A DNA stretch of 64,000 nt from Schlesneria paludicola DSM 18645 (GCA_945862235.1 CAMAYU010000009.1:1-64000); one strand, 5' to 3'. Positions 1 to 12,043 are shown, counted from the first letter of the stretch. Numbers and translations: made by a program. Notes: a model not told the origin generated them from the letters alone.

Positions 1-2645
<2,645 letters not shown>

Positions 2646-2785
2646 GTCCCAGTTTCTCCGCTAGAAAAGCCACACATTTGTCGGAACTGAACCGAAAGTG
2701 GCTCGGATCGTAGCAGTCGCGATGGGGAGATTGAAGCGAGGGTTTTTCAACTGGCAGCGATACCTCACGCAGAACAAAGTGAGAG

Positions 2786-3000
2786 GTTTCCGAGCGGGAC
2801 GGCGTCAGCCCTCCGGTTCTTCCAAAGAGGGCTTACGCCCAAGAACCGGGGGGCTGACGCCCAATGGCACTCACTTTGTCGTTCACTCCGTGAGCGGCAC
2901 GGCGCTAGCCGCCGGTTCTTTGCTTGGAAACACAACTCCGTTTACCGGCGGCTAGCGCCGTACCGCTCAAAGTGAGTGCCATTGGGCTGACACCGCCCGG
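2786..3000. repeat. Nested palindromic intergenic repeat, copy 1
   Basis: GAGCGGGACGGCGTCAGCCCTCCGGTTCTT...AAGAACCGGGGGGCTGACGCCCAATGGCACTCACTTTG...CAAAGTGAGTGCCATTGGGCTGAC; shares arms with 9284-9475. Confidence 0.85.
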
Positions 3001-3025
3001 CTCACCTGATTCGGACTACTGTCGG

Positions 3026-3619
3026 TCACATCCTGATTGGAGCACACACTCGACCGAAAACTGACGGCTCTCGCCGGGGAGTGACAGGGCGTGGATAGAC
3101 GATATTCAGAGCAACGGTTTCAAACACGCCCGCTTCGCGCAGGCCGGCCACAAAGCGGGCCACAGCGAGGTCATCCACGCCGAGACCGTCAATCTTGAGT
3201 TGCACACGATCCACATTGCGCGTTGCTGGCGTGGCGACGTTGGCTTTTTGAGCTGCGGTCTTTTCGCTCTCCTTAATCACCTGCACGATCTGAGTCGGCG
3301 AAATGATCATGTCGTAGACCTGAACTTCGGGGCGGTCACCGCCAATCGAACGCCCGATGGTCCCCAGCAACTGGACCGGCTGCTCCATCCGTTCGAGCAT
3401 CGCCAGCATCGACGCACGGCTGCGCAGCGTCGTCTGTCGCTGGAGCATCTGGTCCAGTTCCCGCTGCGTTTCGCGCAACGGCTGGGAGGACGCTTCCATC
3501 ACGGACAATTGGTAGTGCTGGGAGACGATCTGCGAGAACTGTGCCACGATGGTCACGGCACACAGCGCGGTGACCATCGTCCAGACGAGACTCCATTGCC
3601 GATTCGCCCCAGTCGATGA
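3026..3619 (-). pseudogene. PilN-like fragment (N-terminal TM plus coiled coil), fused out of frame to a PilM remnant
   Basis: SLVWTMVTALCAVTIVAQFSQIVSQHYQLSVMEASSQPLRETQRELDQMLQRQ...VQVYDMIISPTQIVQ...; upstream residues of the ORF are out-of-frame PilM sequence. Confidence 0.5.
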
Positions 3620-4194
3620 CGGCGACCGGCTCCCCCCTGCACTGCTCCGCCGAGTGCTGACGCGGCGGCGGCGGCGCGGGCCATCGCGAATGGCAGTCCA
3701 TCCAGAATCTGGCAGTCGAGACCACCGCGCCACAATTGGTGTGAGATGGCCGAGGCAAATTCTTCGTCGATCCCCAGCAGCGCATACGACCTACCGCCGC
3801 GAGCGGGGAGTTCGATTTGCGTCGGCTAGCCGTCCACGATCCAAGTCCCCGGTCCCGCCACGGAATCGGTGAGGAACGCTTTTTGCCATTCTTGTGATGA
3901 GTTCGGTTCGTCTTCCGCGACGGGCAATTCCAGCGTGCGAAACGTCATCAGACTCATCGACAACGTGCAGGCGGCGGGAAGCGGCCACCAACGATTGCGT
4001 GACGACCAAGCGCGTTGAAGTGTTCGGCCAATTTCGTCGAGGCAGCGATAAGGATCGGCGGGCGTGAGCGGAATCGCGTGCGGCACGACGCGGCAAACGC
4101 GCGGCCGGATGGTCCCGTATCCCGCTTCCAACTGCACGATCTTCACCGAGTGGCAACCGATTTCGATCCCGACCATCGTCCTGGCCGAAGCCAT
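3600..4194 (-). pseudogene. PilM/actin-like pilus assembly ATPase remnant with in-frame TAG and frameshift
   Basis: MASARTMVGIEIGCHSVKIVQLEAGYG...GTWIVDG*PTQIELPARGGRSYALLGIDEEFASAISHQLWRGGLDCQILDGLPFAMARAAAAASALGG, then frameshift to GEPVAVIDWGESAMESRL. TAG at plus 3826-3828. Confidence 0.6.
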
Positions 4195-4199
4195 TTTGC

Positions 4200-4385
4200 G
4201 CGAGCACGATCGCTCCGACAGCCAGGATGCCCAACGGCACGACGGCCGCTAACGGCACGAAGTCGGCAATGCGGCCCTAGTAGATCAGCAACATGGTGAT
4301 GGCGAGGGACAGGAACAGTCCGGCCAAACCAAACGCCAGATACCAAGTGACCAATCGCCGCGTGAGGGGCTGCGAAAGCGTGTGG
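4200..4385 (-). pseudogene. Fragment of a two-TM membrane protein interrupted by TAG
   Basis: TLSQPLTRRLVTWYLAFGLAGLFLSLAITMLLIY*GRIADFVPLAAVVPLGILAVGAIVLAQ; TAG at plus 4277-4279. Confidence 0.4.
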
Positions 4386-4509
4386 CCCGTCAGGGCGATC
4401 TCATTCCGGGGGAGGGACGCGAGTTGAGGGTTGAGGGTCAGAAAAGAGAAGCAGACCGCAACACTTTCTTTCTGACCTTCAACCCTCGGCCCTCAACCTG
4501 CCGCGAGAG

Positions 4510-4914
4510 TTACCGGCAACAGGGAGCGAGAGCATTGGTGTCCAGCAAACTTCGGGCATACGAGACGACGGCTTGTGGGCTGATCGGCTTATAGAACACT
4601 TGGTTCACGTCGTAAGCCACGACCAAGTGCGCGGCATCGACTTCCATTCCTGTAGCCGAACACAGAATGATCGGCAGATCCTTGAGCTGCATCACGTCAC
4701 GGACATGGCGACACAACTCGCCGCCATCCATGGCGGGCATCTGAAGGTCCGTGATCAGGAGGTCGAAGTTTTGCTCTTCCAGCTGTCGGATCGCCTCTAA
4801 CCCGTCGAAGGCGACGGCCGTGGCGAACCCGGCTCGCTCAAAGTTAAACCGAAGCACCTGCGTCATGGCTCGGTTGTCTTCAACAATCAAAACGGCGGAA
4901 CGCTCGTCGCGCAT
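4510..4914 (-). CDS. Single-domain response regulator (CheY-like receiver)
   Basis: MRDERSAVLIVEDNRAMTQVLRFNFERAGFATAVAFDGLEAIRQLEEQNFDLLITDLQMPAMDGGELCRHVRD...; start chosen at the internal ATG. Confidence 0.9.
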   Translation of the reverse strand: MRDERSAVLIVEDNRAMTQVLRFNFERAGFATAVAFDGLEAIRQLEEQNFDLLITDLQMPAMDGGELCRHVRDVMQLKDLPIILCSATGMEVDAAHLVVAYDVNQVFYKPISPQAVVSYARSLLDTNALAPCCR

Positions 4915-5077
4915 GATCAACTCCTCATTAAAGAACGTCCGCGAGAAGGTTGGACGCCACTCAATCACGACACCGTCGTAGCTGATGTTTGCGGTTCTCG
5001 CGAAAGTGGTATCGAAACTCGAAGTGCAGCGGTGGCCTAGCCGCTCTCTTCAAATTGTTGGACTCTGTCGTTTTCGC

Positions 5078-5527
5078 TTACCAAGTCACTGGAGCTGGAT
5101 TGGCCACAGCAGTAGAGGCATCGTTGACTCGAAGTTCCCCGTTCGCCACGTCATAGGACCAGCCGCCCGCCGTACCGACGGTCGCCGTGATTGGACTCGT
5201 TCCGGCGACCACGGTGGCGACTTGATTCGCGGTCGTGACTTGGTTGATCGGGAACGGGCCGCTCAGGAACGGCATCAAACCAGAGTTCGTATTGATGTTG
5301 GCCAGAGTCGGGAACGTCCCATTTTGCGAGCGATAGAGTTCGAGTGCGTCGCGCAACACCATCAACGATTGCTTCGTACCGCTGACGCGGGCGTTGGTCG
5401 CGGTATTCATCATCTTGGGAGCGGCAACGGCCGTCAGGATGCCGATCACCAGCACCACGATGACTAATTCGACAAGTGTGAATCCACGGCGTTTAGTCCC
5501 ACGATTGCTGGACGGGGTGAGCATCAT
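5078..5527 (-). CDS. Type IV/type II prepilin-like protein with prepilin N-methylation motif
   Basis: MMLTPSSNRGTKRRGFTLVELVIVVLVIGILTAVAAPKMMN; GFTLVE motif. Confidence 0.9.
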   Translation of the reverse strand: MMLTPSSNRGTKRRGFTLVELVIVVLVIGILTAVAAPKMMNTATNARVSGTKQSLMVLRDALELYRSQNGTFPTLANINTNSGLMPFLSGPFPINQVTTANQVATVVAGTSPITATVGTAGGWSYDVANGELRVNDASTAVANPAPVTW

Positions 5528-6181
5528 TTTCAGTTTCTCTGTTCGTTCGGCGAGTCAGTCACAGGTTGACCGAGCCTCCGTCGAGAGAGACTCATTACTG
5601 CCGATTTCATCCGCCGCGACTGAAGACAGAAGTGAGCCTAGTTCACAAATCGCGAAGGGCAAGTTGCGGTTCGGAAACATGTGGCAAAAATCATCGGGAC
5701 CGGTGGGAGAGAACAACGCCGACTCGTCGTTCCCGTTCCGTGAGCGGCAGGAGATCGCGTCCAGTCGTCGCAGTCGTGAGACTTCAGACCGAAGTCTCAC
5801 GACTTCCGCTACGGGACTGGACAGCCGTGGCATTCGCCTGAGCGCTGTCGGCTGACTGGCGCAGCCTCCCTCACGATGGACACGCCCGGCTCACCGTTTC
5901 TGTCGGAGGCATCTTGGTTGGAAGGCACGGCGCGAGTCGTATCGGTCGCATGACTTGTTCGCGTTCCAGCATCTGCGATGACGCCATGTGCTGCGGTTGA
6001 TCGGTGTCTTGCCTCTCGGACTCAGGCGGATTTGCGAAGTCGGATCTCTGACCTAGGTTGACGGAACGTTGATTGAGGTTGCGATCCTGATCGGATTGCG
6101 GGCGGCCGAGCGACCGTTACCGCGACCACAACTTCGTGAGTTTGCTTCCTGTGTTTCCCTGTTGACCAACCAACACCCCAC

Positions 6182-7939
6182 GTGAACCTGGCCATGAATT
6201 CAGCCGCCCCCCCTTCGGTCGAAAGTTATTGTTCCGCTCGATGCGAAGCGTTGCTGGCGACGCTGTCGTCCACTCTCGGAACTCCCTTTAAGCTCTGGAT
6301 GGCACATCCCGACGAGTCGGCTGCTGACAACACGACTTCCAATCACATCGCGAAGACGAAAGCTGTGGAGTCGAAACGCCGCCCGTTGCATGGCGCAGAA
6401 GTGGTCGCCGCGCTGGAGCGTGCCCGGAAGTACGGATCTGGCACGCTGGACCTCGAAGATGGGACGCTGGGAGTCTGGATTCGACTGCCCGGAATAGTCC
6501 ATCGTAAATTGATTGCGTTCGGCACGGTGATGAATGCCGATTTCGTGCAGACTCCACTCCTGATCGCTGCGGCGTGCAAACTGATCGCACAGCAGGTCGA
6601 ACTCTCGGACCAGTCGGACGACATGGACTCCTGTCTGGAGAATCTGACTTATGGACTGGAGGAGCAGACTTGGTTGAGGTCTCTCTCGAACCACCTGACT
6701 CTCTGCTCGGCCCGTCGGAGCCTGCGAGATGTGGCGATCGAATTGTTGCCTTCGCTGAGGCAACTCGTCGGAGCGGAGTCGATCGCCATCCTGCTGACCA
6801 GCACGACCGAAGGGGAAGAGGCTCCGAAACAAGAACTCATCGCTCCGGTGTTGTGGGATGGACCGCAGTCCATTGAAGACGCGTTCTGGCAAGCGTGGTT
6901 GAGCAGCCAACCGACGACACCTCATGGTCGGCCGGTGGTTCAGAACGGGTCTCGCGTGGATGCCCGGCTGCGTCGCTTCGACATCCGCTCGCTGTGTGCC
7001 GTGCAAGTTTGCCGGGGCGACAAAGTCTATGGCTGGGCGGTCGCCGTGAACCGCACTCCGTACCGCCGTGATTCGCTCGATGAAATGCCCAGCGGAATGA
7101 GCGAGGTCGAATTCGGCACGGTCGAAGCCGGGCTGGTCGAAGTGGCCGCAAAGATGCTTGCCACGCACTCGCACAACGTCGAGCTGTTGCAGGACCGCGA
7201 AGACCTCGTAATTGGAGTCATCCGCGCGATGGGGCACGCCGTCGATGCCCGCGATCCGTACACCCGCGGTCACAGTGAACGAGTCGGCTGTTACGGACGA
7301 CAGCTCGCCGAAGCCATGGGTCTGGACAGTCACGATTGCGACCGGATCTATCTGTCGGGGCTGCTCCACGATGTCGGCAAGATCGGCATCCCGGATGCGG
7401 TGCTGGGAAAAACGGGTCGGCTAACCGAAAATGAGTTTGCCATCGTGCAGCGTCATCCCGAGATCGGTGCGCGCATCATCCAGGCACTGCCTCAATTGTC
7501 GGACCTGATGCCGGGTATCCTCCACCATCATGAAAGCTTCGACGGCAGCGGCTATCCACACGGATTGAAGGGCGATGCAATCCCGCTGATGGGCCGCATC
7601 CTCGCCGTGGCCGACGCCTACGACGCGATGACCAGCAACCGGCCTTATCGGCAGGGAATGCCGCGCGAAAAGGCGGTGGACATTCTAGAGAGCCGGGCGG
7701 GAATTCGGTGGGATGCCGAACTGGTCCGAGTCTTCGCGGCCATCCCCGAATCGGAGTTGGTTCTCGCAGTCGTCGATGGCGATCAGGGTTGGAACACCGA
7801 AGAGCACTGGCTGCGCAGAGGAGCCGAAAGCATGTTCGGTCATCGGATGTCCGCCACCGTTGCCAGCGAGATATTGGATGACTCGCTCCCGCTGATCGTG
7901 CTAACTTCCTCGACACACAGTGGCCGCAATGCGATTTGA
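6182..7939 (+). CDS. HD-GYP domain phosphohydrolase (probable c-di-GMP phosphodiesterase) with N-terminal sensory region
   Basis: DPYTRGHSERVGCYGRQLAEAMGLDSHDCDRIYLSGLLHDVGKIGIPDAVLGKTGRLTENEFAIVQRHPEIGARII...HHESFDGSGYPHGLKGDAIPLMGRILAVADAYDAMTSNRPYR. Confidence 0.93.
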   Translation: MNLAMNSAAPPSVESYCSARCEALLATLSSTLGTPFKLWMAHPDESAADNTTSNHIAKTKAVESKRRPLHGAEVVAALERARKYGSGTLDLEDGTLGVWIRLPGIVHRKLIAFGTVMNADFVQTPLLIAAACKLIAQQVELSDQSDDMDSCLENLTYGLEEQTWLRSLSNHLTLCSARRSLRDVAIELLPSLRQLVGAESIAILLTSTTEGEEAPKQELIAPVLWDGPQSIEDAFWQAWLSSQPTTPHGRPVVQNGSRVDARLRRFDIRSLCAVQVCRGDKVYGWAVAVNRTPYRRDSLDEMPSGMSEVEFGTVEAGLVEVAAKMLATHSHNVELLQDREDLVIGVIRAMGHAVDARDPYTRGHSERVGCYGRQLAEAMGLDSHDCDRIYLSGLLHDVGKIGIPDAVLGKTGRLTENEFAIVQRHPEIGARIIQALPQLSDLMPGILHHHESFDGSGYPHGLKGDAIPLMGRILAVADAYDAMTSNRPYRQGMPREKAVDILESRAGIRWDAELVRVFAAIPESELVLAVVDGDQGWNTEEHWLRRGAESMFGHRMSATVASEILDDSLPLIVLTSSTHSGRNAI

Positions 7940-7984
7940 GAAGGCAAGCCTTACCGAGCCAATCCAGGAACCTTCACCAATAGT

Positions 7985-8260
7985 ACCGACTGCTGACGTT
8001 ACAGATGAACGGTGGCACCGTGCAGAACGCGGCGGGAACGGCACTGACGGGCTACACCGGCTGGACGCGGGCGGTGGTCATCCAAGAACGCCTATTCCGT
8101 CTTGAGCAACAACGCGACGGACCAAGGCTTGCGTGCGGTCACCGTTACAGTCACGTCTCCTTCTGGAAAAACGACAACCACCAAGGTCTATCGCAGTAAC
8201 ATCGGCGGAACGCAGCAACCGCTCTCCGCGAACGCCACGCTGGTGACGTGAGTCGGGCGC
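7985..8260 (+). pseudogene. Decayed pseudopilin/PilV-like fragment
   Basis: Pieces in different frames: MNGGTVQNAAGTALTGYTGWTRAVVIQ / YSVLSNNATDQGLRAVTVTVTSPSGKTTTTKVYRSNIGGTQQPLSANATLVT. Confidence 0.4.
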
Positions 8261-8483
8261 ACACTGAAGCTGGGACCAACGCACCCACGACGACCGGCGT
8301 CTCGATCAGTAACCATGCGGAGGATCAATGATGCGCCGCAGTTCACTTTGGACAACACTTCCGCACCCTGCACGGGCGCGGACGGTGACGCCGCCCGGCT
8401 CACCGAATTCGGACTTCTGTCGGTTACGTCAAAATGGCGATTTCGCGACGTAAGTCTTTTCATTGCTAGCGTGACCCGTTTTT

Positions 8484-8710
8484 GCGCAGACGACTTTTTT
8501 AGGCGCGCAGACGACTTTTTGTGTCGCGCAAACCACTTGGAGCAGCGCGCAGACGCCTCTTTGACCAGCGCAGACCACTTTGTGAGGCGCGCAGACGACT
8601 TTGTGAGGCGTGCAGACGGTCTGCGCTGATAAAAAAGACGTCTACACGACCCTCAAAGACGTCTACACGACCAAAAAAGTCGTCTGCGCGCTGCTCAAAG
8701 TCGTCTGCGC
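8484..8710. repeat. 21-bp-period repeat array: 7 direct units then 5 inverted units
   Basis: GCGCAGACgACTTT-type units start at 8484, 8505, 8526, 8547, 8568, 8589, 8610; reverse-complement units (GTCTGCGC/GTCTACAC) start at 8619, 8640, 8661, 8682, 8703. Confidence 0.9.
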
Positions 8711-8784
8711 TGGTCAATGCGGCGTTTATTACGGGACAAAAGGCGTTTCGGAGCGGGGCCGCAATCACTTCCCGAACTCAAACT

Positions 8785-8867
8785 TGTGTGACTGCGGTCG
8801 GCGCTTTGCCGCCCCCAGATTGGGGTGAATCCCGCTTCGCTGGGGGCCGCGAAGCGCCGACCCCACT
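8785..8867. repeat. Palindromic repeat (GGTCGGCGCTTTGCCGCCCCCAG ... CTGGGGGCCGCGAAGCGCCGACC)
   Basis: Inverted arms; related element at 57484-57600. Confidence 0.75.
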
Positions 8868-8869
8868 GG

Positions 8870-9239
8870 CACTGAACGGCGGCACGATCGCGTGGCGGTT
8901 CGTCGATCTCGATGGCCTGCTCCTGCACGTTCAACTACTCGATGGCTTCGGCACGCTCGTCCCCGTCGATGGAGTTATCGACGTGCCATTGGCGACCGAA
9001 ACGAAGCTCGCCAAAGGGGGCCGATCAAACTTTCGCGACGGCAATTCGCGATGACAATTCGCGACGACAACACGTTCAGTGTCCCCGAACGCTGGTTCGT
9101 CCCGATTCGGGCGATCGACTTCGACGCGACAGGAACCACAGTCAAGCTGCCATTCCGCCCCTACAGCCGCTTCCGTGACGAGCTGCAGGAGCTACGCGGC
9201 CAGAGACTCTTCCCCGGCGAAGCAACGCCGAAGTGGTGA
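8870..9239 (+). pseudogene. Frameshifted remnant of an uncharacterised ORF
   Basis: LNGGTIAWRFVDLDGLLLHVQLLDGFGTLVPVDGVIDVPLATETKLAKG(frameshift)ADQTFATAIRDDN(13-bp duplication)NTFSVPERWFVPIRAIDFDATGTTVKLPFRPYSRFRDELQELRGQRLFPGEATPKW. Confidence 0.45.
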
Positions 9240-9283
9240 GGGCCGTGGAGAGTTAGCGCGTAGACCTCGCGCGGTCTGTAATG

Positions 9284-9475
9284 AGACCTCTGAGCGGGGC
9301 GGCGTCAGCCCCCCGGTTCTTGGGCGTAAGCCCTCTTCAGAAGAACCGGGGGGCTGACGCCCAATGGCACTCACTTTGTCACTCACTCCGTTTACCGGCG
9401 ACTAGCGCCGTGCCGCTCAAAGTGAGTGCCATTGGGCTGACGCCGCCCAGCTCGGAAACCTCTCAATTGGTGCCT
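9284..9475. repeat. Nested palindromic intergenic repeat, copy 2, core loop flipped relative to copy 1
   Basis: GAGCGGGGCGGCGTCAGCCCCCCGGTTCTTGGGCGTAAGCCCTCTTCAGAAGAACCGGGGGGCTGACGCCCAATGGCACTCACTTTG...CAAAGTGAGTGCCATTGGGCTGACGCC. Confidence 0.85.
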
Positions 9476-9491
9476 GCCCCCTTGTTCCCGT

Positions 9492-11213
9492 TCACGGCGA
9501 CACAACCCGTATCAGCTTCGCCTTCGGCTCGATCCACAGACGCCCTTTCATCGCACGCAGCTCCGCGACCAGTTCCACGTCGCGGATGGCATCGACCACT
9601 TCAAAGTCGTAGCCGACGGTCTGCCAGTCGGTGTCTCCTTCCAGTGAGTTGTCACGTTTACCACCCGAGATGCGGAGACCCGCCCCCTTCCCTTGCTCAT
9701 CGGTGCGAGGCTCGACTCCTGCCGTTTTCAAGCGGACTTCAATCCGATAGCGACCCGGCCCGAGCAACACGCGCCGCCGAAATGACGCCACGCATTGGCC
9801 CGATTCGCCGACTTGGATCGAGTACTTCTTGTTCTCTGTCTCCGGATCGACTTCGTCGAGCAACGCGTCCCCCGTCTCTTGGGCACCGTACCAGTCGGCC
9901 ACTTCGATCTGGTTCGACTCATCGAACTCGATCGGCGTCGGATCGCCTTGTTCGAGTTGCTCGCGCAGAGCAGGCTCGCGCGCCGCAATTCGTTCCTTCA
10001 CCTCACGCACTCGGTCGGCGAAGGCTTGCTCGAAGTGATCCCCTTGTCGGTGAACGACGAGGGCTAGTCGCGAGACCAAGGCGTCGATGCGCTCGTTCGA
10101 TCGCTTGGCCTCGAACAACGGCAGCATCTCGATCACGCGGTCTTTGTACCGCTCTCGCCACTCGGGATTGTGCATCACCGCACTCGAGACAATGGCCGGC
10201 GGAAACTCCAAGATCGGGAAGCCGGGATCTTGAAACATCTGGTCCATGCCGTGAGGCAAGAACCGGGCGCGACCGTCTTTCGGTGAGAAGTAGATGCGGT
10301 AGTTGTTCTTGTTCGGCGTGTAGCCGTCCCAGTGACAGGTCATCCGCTCGAAGGCCATGAACGTGAGGAACGCATCCACGTCGAGCTGCTGCTCTATCGC
10401 GGGCCAACGGGCAGCGGCATCGGGTTCCTCGCACGCGGCCTTCAACGCGTGCAAGTCGCTGTGATCGTCCGGCCCCTTCCCCGAGTCCTTCTCCAGATCG
10501 ACATCGACATCCTGCACGAAGCCGCCGTCGTAGAGGTTGCCGGTCGCGTCGCCGAAGTGCCGCGTGAGGAACTGCCTGTCGAACCCTTCCTTCAGCACAT
10601 AGAAGCCGAGATCGCGACCGTTGAGCCAGACGCGGGCATGAGTGACTCGCGTGGCGGGGACCTTCGCATCGCGCGCGATCTCCGCACAAACCCACTCGCA
10701 CAGATACGACTCGTCCTGCACCGAGTTATTCAGATGGAGCTTGTCCAATCCGTGAAAGGTCTGTCCCTTGGCGTGCTTGTTCATGTTGAGCGTGAACGCG
10801 GGCTTGTCGTCCAGTTCACGAGAACTCCCCGCCGCTCCCTTCACCTTGATCGCGACCTCGGTGTAGGTCGTCTCCAGCGGTGAGTCAGGCTTGTCGGGGT
10901 TCGGCAGCGTTTCGACGATCGTGCATTTGACGTAACGCCGCAGGTCCTCGCGCAGCTTCGTCTCCTGCGACTTCTTCAACTCGATCCGAATCTCGGGAAC
11001 AAGGCCGCTGCCAAAGAAGACGTCACTCGGATCGACGGCCTTCGCGGCGGCAGCTAAGCCGGTGGCCTCAATCGCGGACAAAGGCGGCTTGCCCGCAACT
11101 CCGTTCGTCGCGACAGGAGCTTTGACCGTCGAGTCGCGGCACGACACGACGCTCATCAGCAGCAGAGCGGCGAGGAGACGCCAGCTTGAACATGGTTTGA
11201 GGAACGTGGTCAT
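9492..11213 (-). CDS. CotH kinase family protein (putative lipoprotein)
   Basis: KVKGAAGSSRELDDKPAFTLNMNKHAKGQTFHGLDKLHLNNSVQDESYLCEWVCAEIAR...VWLNGRDLGFYVLKEGFDRQFL...MPHGMDQMF region; N-terminus LLLMSVVSC. Confidence 0.85.
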   Translation of the reverse strand: MTTFLKPCSSWRLLAALLLMSVVSCRDSTVKAPVATNGVAGKPPLSAIEATGLAAAAKAVDPSDVFFGSGLVPEIRIELKKSQETKLREDLRRYVKCTIVETLPNPDKPDSPLETTYTEVAIKVKGAAGSSRELDDKPAFTLNMNKHAKGQTFHGLDKLHLNNSVQDESYLCEWVCAEIARDAKVPATRVTHARVWLNGRDLGFYVLKEGFDRQFLTRHFGDATGNLYDGGFVQDVDVDLEKDSGKGPDDHSDLHALKAACEEPDAAARWPAIEQQLDVDAFLTFMAFERMTCHWDGYTPNKNNYRIYFSPKDGRARFLPHGMDQMFQDPGFPILEFPPAIVSSAVMHNPEWRERYKDRVIEMLPLFEAKRSNERIDALVSRLALVVHRQGDHFEQAFADRVREVKERIAAREPALREQLEQGDPTPIEFDESNQIEVADWYGAQETGDALLDEVDPETENKKYSIQVGESGQCVASFRRRVLLGPGRYRIEVRLKTAGVEPRTDEQGKGAGLRISGGKRDNSLEGDTDWQTVGYDFEVVDAIRDVELVAELRAMKGRLWIEPKAKLIRVVSP

Positions 11214-11344
11214 GGAACAACCTTTCCCATGCGAATGAATCAGAAGCAGGTCTCGCGCGACGCGACACTTCACCCTCACCGGGGCAAGCCCGGTGGGGTG
11301 AGATTCAAATCTGGTGAGATTCAAATCAAAGGTCTGGATGATTC

Positions 11345-12043
11345 TTACGCCTCGCGAACCTCGACCGTCTGGACCCCTTCCAAACTTTGCAGCGACTTCA
11401 CCAGCGCGAGCGGGTCGGTCTGAGGCTTCAGTCGAACGTTGTATCTCAAGTCGAGCGACAAGCCTTGGCGAGCCGTCACGACTTGAGTCAGTCGGTGGCT
11501 CGATAGCTCGCGCTGAAAGAACTCGGTCAGCAGAGCGACCGGATCGCTCCCGGTGGCCAAGCGGATTTCGAGTCGATGCTCGATCGAGTCCGTTCCCAGC
11601 TTCGTTCCGTTTGTGGCGAGGCCGATCGCCACGAGAGCGACAATCGGAAGACCGATCAAACAGATGCCGAACTGTCCCGATCCGATTGCCATGCCGACCA
11701 CGACGGCGAAGATCACGAACGCGGTGTCGCGCGTGTCATCGACCACCGTGCGAAACCTCACGATCGACAAGGCACCGACCAAACTGAACGCCTTCGCCAC
11801 ACTATTGCCAATCACCAGCGCGGTCATCGCGACAAGAATCGTCAGCAACACCAAGGTCGCCGCGAGCGGCCAGACACTCACCGGCGCATGCCGTCGCGAG
11901 GCCATGCACGTCCCCGCCACGGCCAGTCCCGCCACGGCAGAGATCACCAGCCGCAGCGCGACCACGCTCCAAACCACGTCAGCACCATTCGTCAAATCGT
12001 TCAACAGCCAGTCGGGCATGGAGGGTCTCGGGAGGGGAGGCAT
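11345..12043 (-). CDS. DUF4956 family membrane protein
   Basis: Multi-TM; LVIGNSVAKAFSLVGALSIVRFRTVVDDTRDTAFVIFAVVVGMAIGSGQFGICLIGL, characteristic of the family found next to CotH. Confidence 0.8.
   Translation of the reverse strand: MPPLPRPSMPDWLLNDLTNGADVVWSVVALRLVISAVAGLAVAGTCMASRRHAPVSVWPLAATLVLLTILVAMTALVIGNSVAKAFSLVGALSIVRFRTVVDDTRDTAFVIFAVVVGMAIGSGQFGICLIGLPIVALVAIGLATNGTKLGTDSIEHRLEIRLATGSDPVALLTEFFQRELSSHRLTQVVTARQGLSLDLRYNVRLKPQTDPLALVKSLQSLEGVQTVEVREA

Noticed and set aside
4277-4279. Amber recoding (UAG readthrough) as explanation of the interrupted pilus genes
   Set aside because: A separate frameshift and deletion in the same genes favour decay, and other genes in the window end at TAG normally (e.g. 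ettA at 15121-15123).
6200-7369. 389-aa minus-strand ORF
   Set aside because: Antisense shadow of the HD-GYP gene.
8484-8710. Possible CRISPR array
   Set aside because: Units are 21 bp, contiguous without unique spacers, and flip orientation; no cas genes nearby.
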